Assembly: GCA_002344565.1 (NCBI GenBank)
Contig: DDTZ01000055.1
Span: 1-64,000 of the forward strand
Reading direction: 5' to 3'
DNA: 64,000 bases
From: Bdellovibrionaceae bacterium UBA2351
Lineage (GTDB): Bacteria > Bdellovibrionota > Bdellovibrionia > Bdellovibrionales > Bdellovibrionaceae
Shown: positions 16,918 through 25,027 of the stretch, one piece after another
How the letters are laid out: each line of letters starts with the position of its first letter
Position numbering within the stretch: position 1 is the first letter of the stretch
Notes under the pieces: generated by a model
What the model saw: the letters and a program-made list of their open reading frames with translations, nothing else
The model's database searches: none
What the model was told of the DNA's origin: nothing
Made by a program: the position numbers and the translations under genes

Positions 16918-18594
16918 CTAGGGCTTTTTAATATAATTATAAAAACCGATAAGTCCCAGAAGAGTGGCCAAAACAAACATCACAAAGCTCATCGTCGGAA
17001 TCCCCAGGACAAAGTCGCCATCATGCTTAGCCGCATAAATATGGGATGCGCTGAATATCAACGAAGCCGTGATGATACCTAAGAAGAGTAGATTAAACGA
17101 CGATTCGAACGATTTTTTGAGGTCATGAAGTTCACTCAATTGAAACTTAAAGTGATGTTCTGGACTATTAAGTTTCTTAATTAGAAAGTGTAGCTGACGG
17201 GGCAAATTATTAATGAAATTTTTTGATTCACGAGCCATTTGCCCTAGGTCATGAGCAATCTTATCTGGGCTCATTTGATGTTGAATCAGCTCGCCGGCAA
17301 ATTCTATCGAGTATTGTAAGAAATCGAATTCTTTTAGAATCTTTCGACCCATGCCCTCGATCGAGACTATCGATTTAAAGAACATCATGAGTTCGGATGG
17401 GACAACAAGCTTGTTTTTAGAAGCGATTCCCGCCGAACTCATAAGTAACTTGCCCAAGTTTACATTCTTTAGCGTCAAACCATAGTACGGTGCGATCAAC
17501 TCACGTAGTTCTTTGGCGAAGACATCGATATTCACTTGATCAGTAAAAGGGGCTAAATCTACGTACTCATAAGCTAAACGGTCATAGTCTTCTTTAGAAA
17601 GGGCGTATAGCATGTTTGCAATTGAACTTTGGGTTTTGGAATTAAGCCGACCAACAACTCCGAAATCGATTAAACCTATCGAGTTTCCAGAAAACACAAA
17701 AAAGTTTCCAGCATGTAGATCTCCGTGAAAAAGCCCATCAAAGAAGACCATTTTTAAATAGGCCCGTAAGCCTTTTTTTATAATTTCGTGTGAATCGACA
17801 TTGGGTTGATTCAAAGCACCGTCATCAGATAATGGAATTCCTTTCAGCTTTTCCATTACGAGTACACGCTCAGTGGTTAGATCCTGATAAACTTTCGGAA
17901 TGATAATGTCGGGTTGGGCCTGAAAATTAACTGTAAAGCGACGAATATTGTTGGTTTCTACGATAAAATTAGTCTCTAATTCTAAAGTTTTAAAGTATTC
18001 ATCTACGATCGCTTTTGGATTGAAGGCGCGAGATTCGGGTACGTATTTAGTCAGTAAATCCGCTATGAAATACAGAACGCCAAGGTCATCATTAATAACG
18101 TCAATAATTCCAGGTCGTTGTATTTTCAATACGACTTCTTCACCCGTTTTCATTTTAGCTTGATGAACTTGAGCAATACTGGCTGAACCAATGGGGTTCG
18201 GATCGATGCTTTCAAATAATTCGAGCTGAGGTCCTAACTCATGTCTTAAAACACCTTGAATCACATCAAATGGCAACGGTTGGACGTTTCCGTGGAGTTT
18301 TGAAAATTCAACAACATAGTCTTCCGGAACTAAATCGGGACGAGTTGCAAGGAGTTGGCCGAGCTTAACAAAGGTTGGCCCTAGTTCTTCAAAGGACATG
18401 CGAATACGTTCAGCCGTCGAAAAATTTTCATAATTCGACGACATGAAACGCTCGATTAAGTACTGTCCTAGGTTGATCTGCTCGGCTACTTTGTAGAAGC
18501 CGTGCTTAGCGAATACCCCGACGATGGTTCTTAACCTGGCCGCGTTTTTTAGAGTTTTTCCTAGAGGATTCAGCCTTTGTCCCAGACCCGCCAC
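16918..18594 (-). CDS. ubiB: UbiB/ABC1-family atypical kinase
   Basis: A 558-residue UbiB-type protein, a membrane-bound atypical kinase or ATPase linked to ubiquinone synthesis or trafficking. Hallmarks are the KxGQ motif in FVKLGQLLATRPDLVPEDY, the Ala-rich loop GSASIAQVHQAK, the Lys in VVLKIQRPG, the DLHAGNF catalytic loop and the LIDFGVVGR metal motif. Two C-terminal membrane segments are seen (LLFLGIITASLIF and MSFVMFVLATLLGLIGF). The start is a GTG at 18594 preceded by AAGGAG, so the gene overlaps the end of the RNase R gene by 89 bases in another frame. Confidence 0.93.
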   Translation of the reverse strand: MAGLGQRLNPLGKTLKNAARLRTIVGVFAKHGFYKVAEQINLGQYLIERFMSSNYENFSTAERIRMSFEELGPTFVKLGQLLATRPDLVPEDYVVEFSKLHGNVQPLPFDVIQGVLRHELGPQLELFESIDPNPIGSASIAQVHQAKMKTGEEVVLKIQRPGIIDVINDDLGVLYFIADLLTKYVPESRAFNPKAIVDEYFKTLELETNFIVETNNIRRFTVNFQAQPDIIIPKVYQDLTTERVLVMEKLKGIPLSDDGALNQPNVDSHEIIKKGLRAYLKMVFFDGLFHGDLHAGNFFVFSGNSIGLIDFGVVGRLNSKTQSSIANMLYALSKEDYDRLAYEYVDLAPFTDQVNIDVFAKELRELIAPYYGLTLKNVNLGKLLMSSAGIASKNKLVVPSELMMFFKSIVSIEGMGRKILKEFDFLQYSIEFAGELIQHQMSPDKIAHDLGQMARESKNFINNLPRQLHFLIKKLNSPEHHFKFQLSELHDLKKSFESSFNLLFLGIITASLIFSASHIYAAKHDGDFVLGIPTMSFVMFVLATLLGLIGFYNYIKKP

Positions 18595-21121
18595 TGTTTT
18601 TCTCCTTATTCTTAAAACTACGCTGAGAGTTTCGGTCTCTGTCGCGATTACGCTCACGAGACTGGCTCGAATTTTCATCCTCAGTTTGAGGTTTATTGCG
18701 ATAGCCACCACCGCTGTATGATTCATTTCGTGCGCGCGATTGAATAGCTTGATCTAGTTTTTCTAATATTGAGCTACGCTTAGATGATTGAACTTTATAT
18801 TCGACTCCACCAAAACCAGATTTGCTTTCCGTATTTCTATCTCCACCTTTTTTTGGATTATAAGGCGTTACAAATGGATTATCGTTGGTATTTTCGTGCG
18901 GTTTTTTACTAAAGTCGTCGTCAAAACGTTCCGTGGAAGTATCTTCATGTTTGGCTACGTGCTGATGACGCTGTTTATTTGCAATTGGGCTACCAAACTG
19001 GAGTTTATTTTTCTTTTTGTTAAACATTCGCTCGGCAAACGACCCGCCACGTTTTTTCTTGAACTTCTTACTGCCTTCGCCATTTCGAGCGTTCGCTTGA
19101 TTGCGGTTTTGATTTTCATTTTGCTGTTGCTGCTGACGGCTACCAGGGTTGCGTCGCGAATCGTGCTTCATTTGATTCATGTTTTGCTGTTCGCGTTTAG
19201 CGACCAATTCAAGTGGCATGAAGTTAATCTGACCCAACTCAGAATCTGTAGCGACAACTTTAATTTTTATAGAGTCACCAATAGTAAATCTTAAGCCGGT
19301 TTTTTTATTGTATAAACTTAATGTCTTTTCATCAAACTCAAGTCGCTGAGACGACAGTTCATCAATTTTAATGAGTCCGTCGATTTCGTATTCACGCAAT
19401 AAAACGAAAACACCAAAACGAACAACCGAGCTAATCATACCCTCAAACTCGTCGCCCAAGAACTTTTCCATGAAGCGAGCTTTTTTGATGGAGGTGATTT
19501 GCCGTTCGGCTTTTGCTGCCTTTTGTTCGCAACTTGATAACCATGTAGCTGCCGTCGCGAGATCTTCTTCTTCAACTTCGTTATATTTCTTGCCCTTTAA
19601 AATTTGGCTCTTAATTAAACGATGAATAATTAAATCGGGATAACGACGTATAGGAGACGTAAAGTGAGAGTAGTTTTCAAAGCCTAGTCCAAAATGGCCG
19701 ACATTATTCACGGAATATTTAGCCTGATTCATTGACCGTAACGTCAGAATATTCAATACATGGGCTTCTGGTTTGCCAGAAAACTCTTGCAAGGCACGTG
19801 TTAAACGCTTCTGTAGTTTGCCGTCATCGAGTTTAACTTTGCCACCGAAGTTATGAAGATAGCGTTCAAGCATTTTGATCGCCGTTTCATTAGGTGGTTC
19901 ATGGATACGATATAAAGATGGAATTTGTGAGTTCGTTAAAAACTCAGCTACTGCGACGTTCGCGATAAGCATTAGCTCTTCAATCAAACGATGGGCAAAT
20001 AGGCGTTCTGAACGGATGACATCGACTGGAATTCCCGAGGCATCGATTTCTAACGCAGTTTCGGGAATTTCTAGATCTAAAGAGCCATCGCGGAAACGCT
20101 TAGCCATTAGAACTTTAGCTAATTCTGCACACTTTAAGATGTTATCTTTAACATGTTCAAATTTTTCAATAGTTTGACCTTCGATAATTTCTTGAGCTTC
20201 ACCGTATGTTACGCGCGCTTTCGATTCCATGACGGCTTCGTAAAATCGGCTTTCTACTTTAGTGCCGGCAAAATCAAAGTACATTTCAGCAACCATGCAC
20301 AGTCTCGGTACATGCGGGTTCAAGGAACATAGTCCGTTACTTAGAACTTCAGGTAACATGGGAATAACGAAATTAGGAAAATAGATACTATTTCCACGTA
20401 GATACGCTTCCTCATCAATAGCGGTATTGTTTTTCACGTAGTGACTGACATCGGCTATCGCGACAAGAAGGCGGAAGCCACGGTCAGAACGTTCCACATA
20501 AACAGCATCGTCAAAATCCTTGGCTGTTTTACCATCAATAGTGATCAGATTTAAATCGCGAATATCCTGACGACCTTTGAAGTCCTTTTCATTAGGTTCG
20601 GATTTAAATTTTTTAGCTTCTTTTAGAACTTCTTCTGGAAAGTTCATTGTAATTTGCTGAGTGAGTGCCACACGTTTGATATCATTTAAAGGATCTTCAA
20701 TATCGCCGATAATTTCGACAACTTTGCCAATCAATTCCTTACCTTTTTCGGGGTATTGAATGATTTGGGCCGCCACTAAATCGCCCGTTTGGCAGTTCAA
20801 GTTATTTTTAGTTTCGATAACCAGATCGCTACCCCAGGCATTCGATTCATCTTTTAATATGCCGTAGCTTTTTGTGACCTGTTTGTATTTACCTACAACG
20901 GTAACCGTAGATCGTTTAATGATTTCGATAATTTCACCACGAAATTTTTGAGATCCAGATTCTGGAAAAACATCGGCTAGAACATAATCATTAGTCATTA
21001 CCCCGTCCATTGCGTGGCGAGGAATATATACATCTTGGTGGTCTTTGGAGTCGGGAATTAGGAATCCAAATCCGTCAGGGTTGCGCTTTATAATTCCCTT
21101 CAGAAATTTCTTTTTAACCAT
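18506..21121 (-). CDS. rnr: ribonuclease R
   Basis: An 871-residue 3'-5' exoribonuclease of the RNase II/R family, which degrades structured RNA. Order: N-terminal cold-shock-like domains (KGIIKRNPDGFGFLIP), RNB catalytic domain with DGKTAKDFDDAV and IADVSHYV, the SPIRRYPDLIIHRLI segment, an S1 domain (EGMISSVVRFGVFVLL) and a long basic tail from about residue 660. That tail is rich in Lys, Arg, Gln, Asn and Ser and likely binds RNA. Its last 30 codons overlap the ubiB gene. Confidence 0.96.
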   Translation of the reverse strand: MVKKKFLKGIIKRNPDGFGFLIPDSKDHQDVYIPRHAMDGVMTNDYVLADVFPESGSQKFRGEIIEIIKRSTVTVVGKYKQVTKSYGILKDESNAWGSDLVIETKNNLNCQTGDLVAAQIIQYPEKGKELIGKVVEIIGDIEDPLNDIKRVALTQQITMNFPEEVLKEAKKFKSEPNEKDFKGRQDIRDLNLITIDGKTAKDFDDAVYVERSDRGFRLLVAIADVSHYVKNNTAIDEEAYLRGNSIYFPNFVIPMLPEVLSNGLCSLNPHVPRLCMVAEMYFDFAGTKVESRFYEAVMESKARVTYGEAQEIIEGQTIEKFEHVKDNILKCAELAKVLMAKRFRDGSLDLEIPETALEIDASGIPVDVIRSERLFAHRLIEELMLIANVAVAEFLTNSQIPSLYRIHEPPNETAIKMLERYLHNFGGKVKLDDGKLQKRLTRALQEFSGKPEAHVLNILTLRSMNQAKYSVNNVGHFGLGFENYSHFTSPIRRYPDLIIHRLIKSQILKGKKYNEVEEEDLATAATWLSSCEQKAAKAERQITSIKKARFMEKFLGDEFEGMISSVVRFGVFVLLREYEIDGLIKIDELSSQRLEFDEKTLSLYNKKTGLRFTIGDSIKIKVVATDSELGQINFMPLELVAKREQQNMNQMKHDSRRNPGSRQQQQQNENQNRNQANARNGEGSKKFKKKRGGSFAERMFNKKKNKLQFGSPIANKQRHQHVAKHEDTSTERFDDDFSKKPHENTNDNPFVTPYNPKKGGDRNTESKSGFGGVEYKVQSSKRSSILEKLDQAIQSRARNESYSGGGYRNKPQTEDENSSQSRERNRDRDRNSQRSFKNKEKNSGGSGTKAESSRKNSKKRGQVKNHRRGIR

Positions 21122-21164
21122 GGATTAAGTTTGGGGTTCTGACTTTGCAAAGTCAAATAAGGAA

Positions 21165-21719
21165 ATGAATGATTTGTATTTAAATAAGTCCTCAAAGTTT
21201 TTCTATTTCCAAACTCGGATCGGGTGGCTCGAAACGGGCGGAAAAAAGGCAAAACATAGTCTGTTTACGCCGTCTCCAGAACAAGAAATCTGGGACACGA
21301 CATTGAATACACTCTCTGAACTGCAGGGCGAGAGTGGAATTGAAATATACGGATTGGTTTTAGATGGAGATGGTTTGCACATTCTGTTTTCAACTCCCTA
21401 TTTCAACGAAAATATACTTATATTGGATTGGGAAATGCGATTGAAGCAGCATCTGTCTATTTCATTTACTCGTCCTATATTGTGTGAGCCTGTAGAAAAT
21501 TACGAACAGATCCGGCAGTTATTAATTGAAATCTATAGAGAGCAACTGACAGTTGATAATAATGAGGTTCGGTGGAAAAGGCCGTTTAATAGTATGAAAT
21601 TGATTTGTGATGGACACAGAAAAGCGGGGTTATTTAAAGATCCTTTACGCATCATTTTTCAACCGGCACTTGTATTTCAGATCGGTAAACGAGCCGAGAT
21701 GTCGTCCTTTTATGGATAA
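21165..21719 (+). CDS. Y1/REP-transposase-like protein, catalytic motif degenerate
   Basis: A 184-residue protein divergent from rnr by 43 bases. The middle (EIYGLVLDGDGLHILFSTP) has the layout of the beta strand that carries the HUH motif in IS200/Y1 transposases (normally NHxHL), but only one His remains. The later segment QLLIEIYREQLTVDNNEVRW resembles the region ending in the DYxWSS motif. Lack of the His pair argues against transposase activity, so it may be a domesticated or decaying relative. The family assignment is tentative; the open frame itself, with a TAAGGA site, looks real. Confidence 0.65.
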   Translation: MNDLYLNKSSKFFYFQTRIGWLETGGKKAKHSLFTPSPEQEIWDTTLNTLSELQGESGIEIYGLVLDGDGLHILFSTPYFNENILILDWEMRLKQHLSISFTRPILCEPVENYEQIRQLLIEIYREQLTVDNNEVRWKRPFNSMKLICDGHRKAGLFKDPLRIIFQPALVFQIGKRAEMSSFYG

Positions 21720-22147
21720 TCTCTGCATAAGAATACGGCGAATTGGGGTAAATGTACGCAGTGCATCAGACAGACAAAATGCCCCGCCAGTCTTAAATTC
21801 TATGTCTAACTGTTTTAAATTTTCCAAGCGTTTGACAAAAAGAGTATCAAAAATTTTTTTTAGCAAGCGTCTTCAAGATTCACTGTTATCAGTGCTTTCG
21901 CGGCTTTAGTTTTTTTGAAATTGAATTTAATAAAATAGTAAACAACTGTTCAATTTGCTAGCAATAATTTGTGGTACTATTTGTACACATTTTTTTTTGC
22001 TTTACGTTTTCAACTGCTTCAATTCACAAAATTTTTTTTAGATTGATCTCAACTATAAGTCTTATTACCATTTATCTATTGAGTATTAAAGAATGGTTAA
22101 ATAACCAAAATAACGAGCAGACATATATCTGCAAGGAAGGAATTAAT
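21720..22147 (+). other. AT-rich leader/promoter region of major outer-membrane protein gene
   Basis: This 428-base stretch has no convincing gene. Its right half is very AT-rich, as in strong promoters. A 5-bp hairpin (22117-22121 with 22128-22132) lies just upstream of the AAGGAAGG site and may protect the messenger. Short open frames on both strands here lack family similarity or ribosome-binding sites. Confidence 0.4.
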
Positions 22148-23227
22148 ATGAAAAAGATGACAATTTTAGTTGCTGTTGCTTTGTGCGCAACTTCAGCTTT
22201 TGCTTCTAAAGCTAGATTGAAGGCACTTCAATCATCTCCACACTTACAAGACACTCGCGACGTGATCAGCCGTGAGCCAGATCAAGCTCTTGTACACGGT
22301 GAATTCGTGTCTTTAGAAACATCTGCAAACGCAGCTGGTGCTAACGATACAGCTCCAAATGCAGAAGGCGGTTTCGTTCGTAAATTGAATGATACATCTG
22401 CAATGGGTGCTTGGTTGGGTGCTAAATCTGAATCTTTAGCTACGACTGCATTGTCTGAAGCAGGTTCAACTCAAACAATTCAAAATCCTCTAAACCTATA
22501 CTACGCGTCTAAAGCGGGTGATATGGCTTGGGGTGTTGGTTTGAACTACTCAAACTTCGAAAACAAATCTACTAAGAACAAAGCGTCTTCAATGGGTCTA
22601 AATGCGAGTGTTTCTAGCACTGCTGGCTGGGAAGCTCAATTAGGTCTTGGTTTAACTGGTGAAGCGACTGTTACTGACACTACTAAATTCGAACAAAAAT
22701 CTCCAATGTTCTTATCTGGTGGTTACTGGATGGATACTATGTTCCTATTCGGTAAATACGCAATGGGTGGCGGAAAAGCTAAAGACATCGCGTCTGGAAC
22801 AACGACTACTGATAAAGATGTTAACTCTATCGAAATCGGTGTTGTTAACTCTCACAAAAAAGATGGCGCAGATTTCTTCTACGGCGTTTCTTACTTAATG
22901 ACTACAAGCAAAGTTGCTAACGGAACTAAAGTTGAAGGGTCTTCACTTCCAGTAGTTATCGGTATCGAAGCAGACGCTACATCTTGGATGGTATTACGTG
23001 GATCTATCAAACAAAACGTATTGTTAGGTTCTTCTAAGACTACTCCAAACGGTGGTACTGCTGCTGAAACTAACCTACAAGACAACACTGTTGTTGCTGC
23101 TGGTTTAGGTATGAAACTTGGCAAATTCATGGTTGACGGTTCTTTAGCTGCAACTACAACTCAATCTGGTAAATTCGGCTCTGACGCTGGTTTCTTGGGT
23201 GATGTTGGTTTAACTTACGCGTTCTAA
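22148..23227 (+). CDS. major outer-membrane beta-barrel protein
   Basis: A 359-residue exported protein with signal peptide MKKMTILVAVALCATSAFA. The mature part consists of amphipathic strands separated by Ser/Thr/Lys-rich loops and ends GDVGLTYAF with terminal Phe, as required for barrel assembly. Codons are strongly biased to a small set (GGT, TCT, GCT, AAA), unlike neighbours, which indicates high expression. A strong AAGGAAGG site and terminator agree. It is probably an abundant porin or structural barrel; pore function is inferred. Confidence 0.88.
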   Translation: MKKMTILVAVALCATSAFASKARLKALQSSPHLQDTRDVISREPDQALVHGEFVSLETSANAAGANDTAPNAEGGFVRKLNDTSAMGAWLGAKSESLATTALSEAGSTQTIQNPLNLYYASKAGDMAWGVGLNYSNFENKSTKNKASSMGLNASVSSTAGWEAQLGLGLTGEATVTDTTKFEQKSPMFLSGGYWMDTMFLFGKYAMGGGKAKDIASGTTTTDKDVNSIEIGVVNSHKKDGADFFYGVSYLMTTSKVANGTKVEGSSLPVVIGIEADATSWMVLRGSIKQNVLLGSSKTTPNGGTAAETNLQDNTVVAAGLGMKLGKFMVDGSLAATTTQSGKFGSDAGFLGDVGLTYAF

Positions 23228-23256
23228 TTTTAGAACTTATCTAGGTTAACTAAATG

Positions 23257-23286
23257 AAAAGGGCTGATGAACTCAGCCCTTTTTTA
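23257..23286 (+). terminator. Rho-independent terminator after outer-membrane protein gene
   Basis: An 11-bp stem (23257-23267 with 23273-23283), 5-base loop and a T run. The A-rich left side makes it usable for the convergent TolC-type gene too. Confidence 0.92.
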
Positions 23287-23307
23287 TTTGTAGAATCGTT
23301 TTTTTGC

Positions 23308-24570
23308 CTATTTGTTTATTTTTGAAAGCACGTGTGCTTGTTTTAAATTAAAGTCTTTCAAAATCTCTAATCTTTTGTTTCTGACTTCAAAAATCTTTTC
23401 CGCGGCAGATAACATGTCGGGTGAGTTTTTAACACCACGAGCGTATTCTGATTGTGTCAGTTTGTAGTATTTTTCTGCGCGATTAATATTTTCTTCTGCA
23501 TCGTGAACTTGGTTGTGAAGCAAATTGAGTTCCGCGACTTCGTTTTCCACATGGGAGTGGGCCTGCTTTCGCTGAAATTCAGCCAACTTTCTGTAAGCAA
23601 TTGATTCCTTCGCTTGAGCTTCGCTTTCCTTGTGTGATTCAAACCCGTCGGGAATACTCAGGGAAATGCGAAGGCCAACATAGGATTCCTTTCTTTGTTC
23701 TGAATCAGGGTAGTCCGCCTCTTCGCGTTCGTTGAATTGATTGAGTCCAGCGACTGCGTCCAGTTTAGGCCACCACGTACGCTTAGCACTTTTGCTTACG
23801 AGTGAGCCCATCTCGGCCTGAAGCTCGGATTCTTTAGCGAGTACGTCGTGATCATCGTGTGTGTGCTTCAATTTATTTTCAAAATCGTGTTCGTGCGCGA
23901 GTTCTTTTGGGAGTTGGATTTGGTCGGTGGTGTCCAGATTCAGCAGAACCTTTAGCTCATCGATCTGAATTTTGAACTGCAGTTTAGCGAGTTCTAACTC
24001 TTGCTTTAAATTTACGGCCTTAATTTCAAATTCCATCTTATCAGACTCGGTTGCAACTCCGCTGCGGATACGCTTAAGTGCGGAGTTGGAGTTCTGGGAA
24101 TTAATTTTAATTACGGAATCTAAAAGAGTGATCTTTTCTTGGGTATACAATATTTCGGATAAAAGAACTCTGGCAGCCAATAACTCTTCGGCGGTTACCC
24201 GCATGTATTGGAATGATTTTTTTTGAGTATTCAGTTCCCTAATATCAGATTCGATTTGGTCTTTGCCACCGTTATACAAATTAACGGACGCTTCTAAACC
24301 ATAGCTCGGTTGAGTTTTTTGAGCATAAGTTCCTTTTTTGAACGTTTCTTGGCTTGCTTGGAATTCTAGTTTAGGTAGAAATGATCGAGTTAGTGAACCT
24401 TCGCGTATTTTCGAAGCATCGACTTCTAAGCGTTGAGCTTCGAGGCGCGTGCTCCGCGATTCGAGCACATTTTTAATATTGTCGTAGTTCACGGAAAACA
24501 TTCCCGCTAAAGTAGGTAAAGGTTTTAAAAACCCCACCGTAAAATAGAAAATTAGATATCTCGTTTTCAT
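23308..24570 (-). CDS. TolC-family outer-membrane efflux protein
   Basis: A 420-residue outer-membrane factor with signal peptide. It has the duplicated long-helix layout of TolC/CzcC proteins, with RSFLPKLEFQASQETF and AKRTWWPKLDAVAGLNQF as the two strand-bearing repeats and long coiled coils between. An insert around residue 230 contains HEHDFENKLKHTHDDHD, a His/Asp-rich segment that could bind metal. As the last gene of a leftward cluster with an RND pump, it should provide the exit duct. Confidence 0.9.
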   Translation of the reverse strand: MKTRYLIFYFTVGFLKPLPTLAGMFSVNYDNIKNVLESRSTRLEAQRLEVDASKIREGSLTRSFLPKLEFQASQETFKKGTYAQKTQPSYGLEASVNLYNGGKDQIESDIRELNTQKKSFQYMRVTAEELLAARVLLSEILYTQEKITLLDSVIKINSQNSNSALKRIRSGVATESDKMEFEIKAVNLKQELELAKLQFKIQIDELKVLLNLDTTDQIQLPKELAHEHDFENKLKHTHDDHDVLAKESELQAEMGSLVSKSAKRTWWPKLDAVAGLNQFNEREEADYPDSEQRKESYVGLRISLSIPDGFESHKESEAQAKESIAYRKLAEFQRKQAHSHVENEVAELNLLHNQVHDAEENINRAEKYYKLTQSEYARGVKNSPDMLSAAEKIFEVRNKRLEILKDFNLKQAHVLSKINK

Positions 24571-24579
24571 ACATTAACC

Positions 24580-25011
24580 CTATTTTTTGAGCTCAATTGT
24601 AAATTCAATTTTGTCCCCATGATTTTCTTTGGCGTCTTTGACGTCTAAGATCAACGTATAGCGATGAGTATTTTTTGGTTTAGAATTGATTTCATAGTGA
24701 GAAAACTTTGATGTTTTCGTGTCCGTTACTGGCTCAAGCGTAAGCTTTTCGATTTTTTTATTCTTAGGCAGCTTCATTGATGCTTTCAGATCGAATGTAC
24801 CAGTTTCTTTTACTTTGCCGTCGTTGTCGAAAACGTAAATTTCAAGTTTCGTGTCTTTGTTTACTACTTCGAGATTTATGGATTCAGTAGATTTTACTAC
24901 TCCGCCTTTCAGCGGTTGAAAAGAACTTGGTCCATCATGATCATGACCCTCATGAGCAAGTGTTGTCGCAGCAAATAGGGCAGTGAATAGGGCGATTGAT
25001 AAAAGTTTCAT
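24580..25011 (-). CDS. small periplasmic His-rich protein of RND cluster
   Basis: A 143-residue exported protein. The signal peptide ends at LAHEGHDHDGPS, so the mature N-terminus is a HEGHDHD cluster able to bind metal ions. The remainder (KGGVVKSTESINLEVVNKD, IYVFDNDGKVKETG) resembles the small N-terminal domain seen in some CzcB/CusB-type adaptor proteins, but the hairpin and barrel domains of an adaptor are absent. It lies between the pump gene (17 bases) and the TolC-type gene (9 bases) and has a GGAG site. It could be a periplasmic metal chaperone for the pump. Confidence 0.75.
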   Translation of the reverse strand: MKLLSIALFTALFAATTLAHEGHDHDGPSSFQPLKGGVVKSTESINLEVVNKDTKLEIYVFDNDGKVKETGTFDLKASMKLPKNKKIEKLTLEPVTDTKTSKFSHYEINSKPKNTHRYTLILDVKDAKENHGDKIEFTIELKK

Positions 25012-25027
25012 AAATTTCTCCTTTTTT

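Noticed and set aside
21645..21866. Leftward 73-residue open frame between the transposase-like gene and the major outer-membrane protein gene
   Set aside because: It overlaps the 3' end of a better supported gene, has no ribosome-binding site and no recognisable domain.
21607..21909. Rightward 100-residue open frame in the AT-rich gap
   Set aside because: It begins inside the previous gene in another frame and has basic, Ser/Arg-rich noise-like composition.
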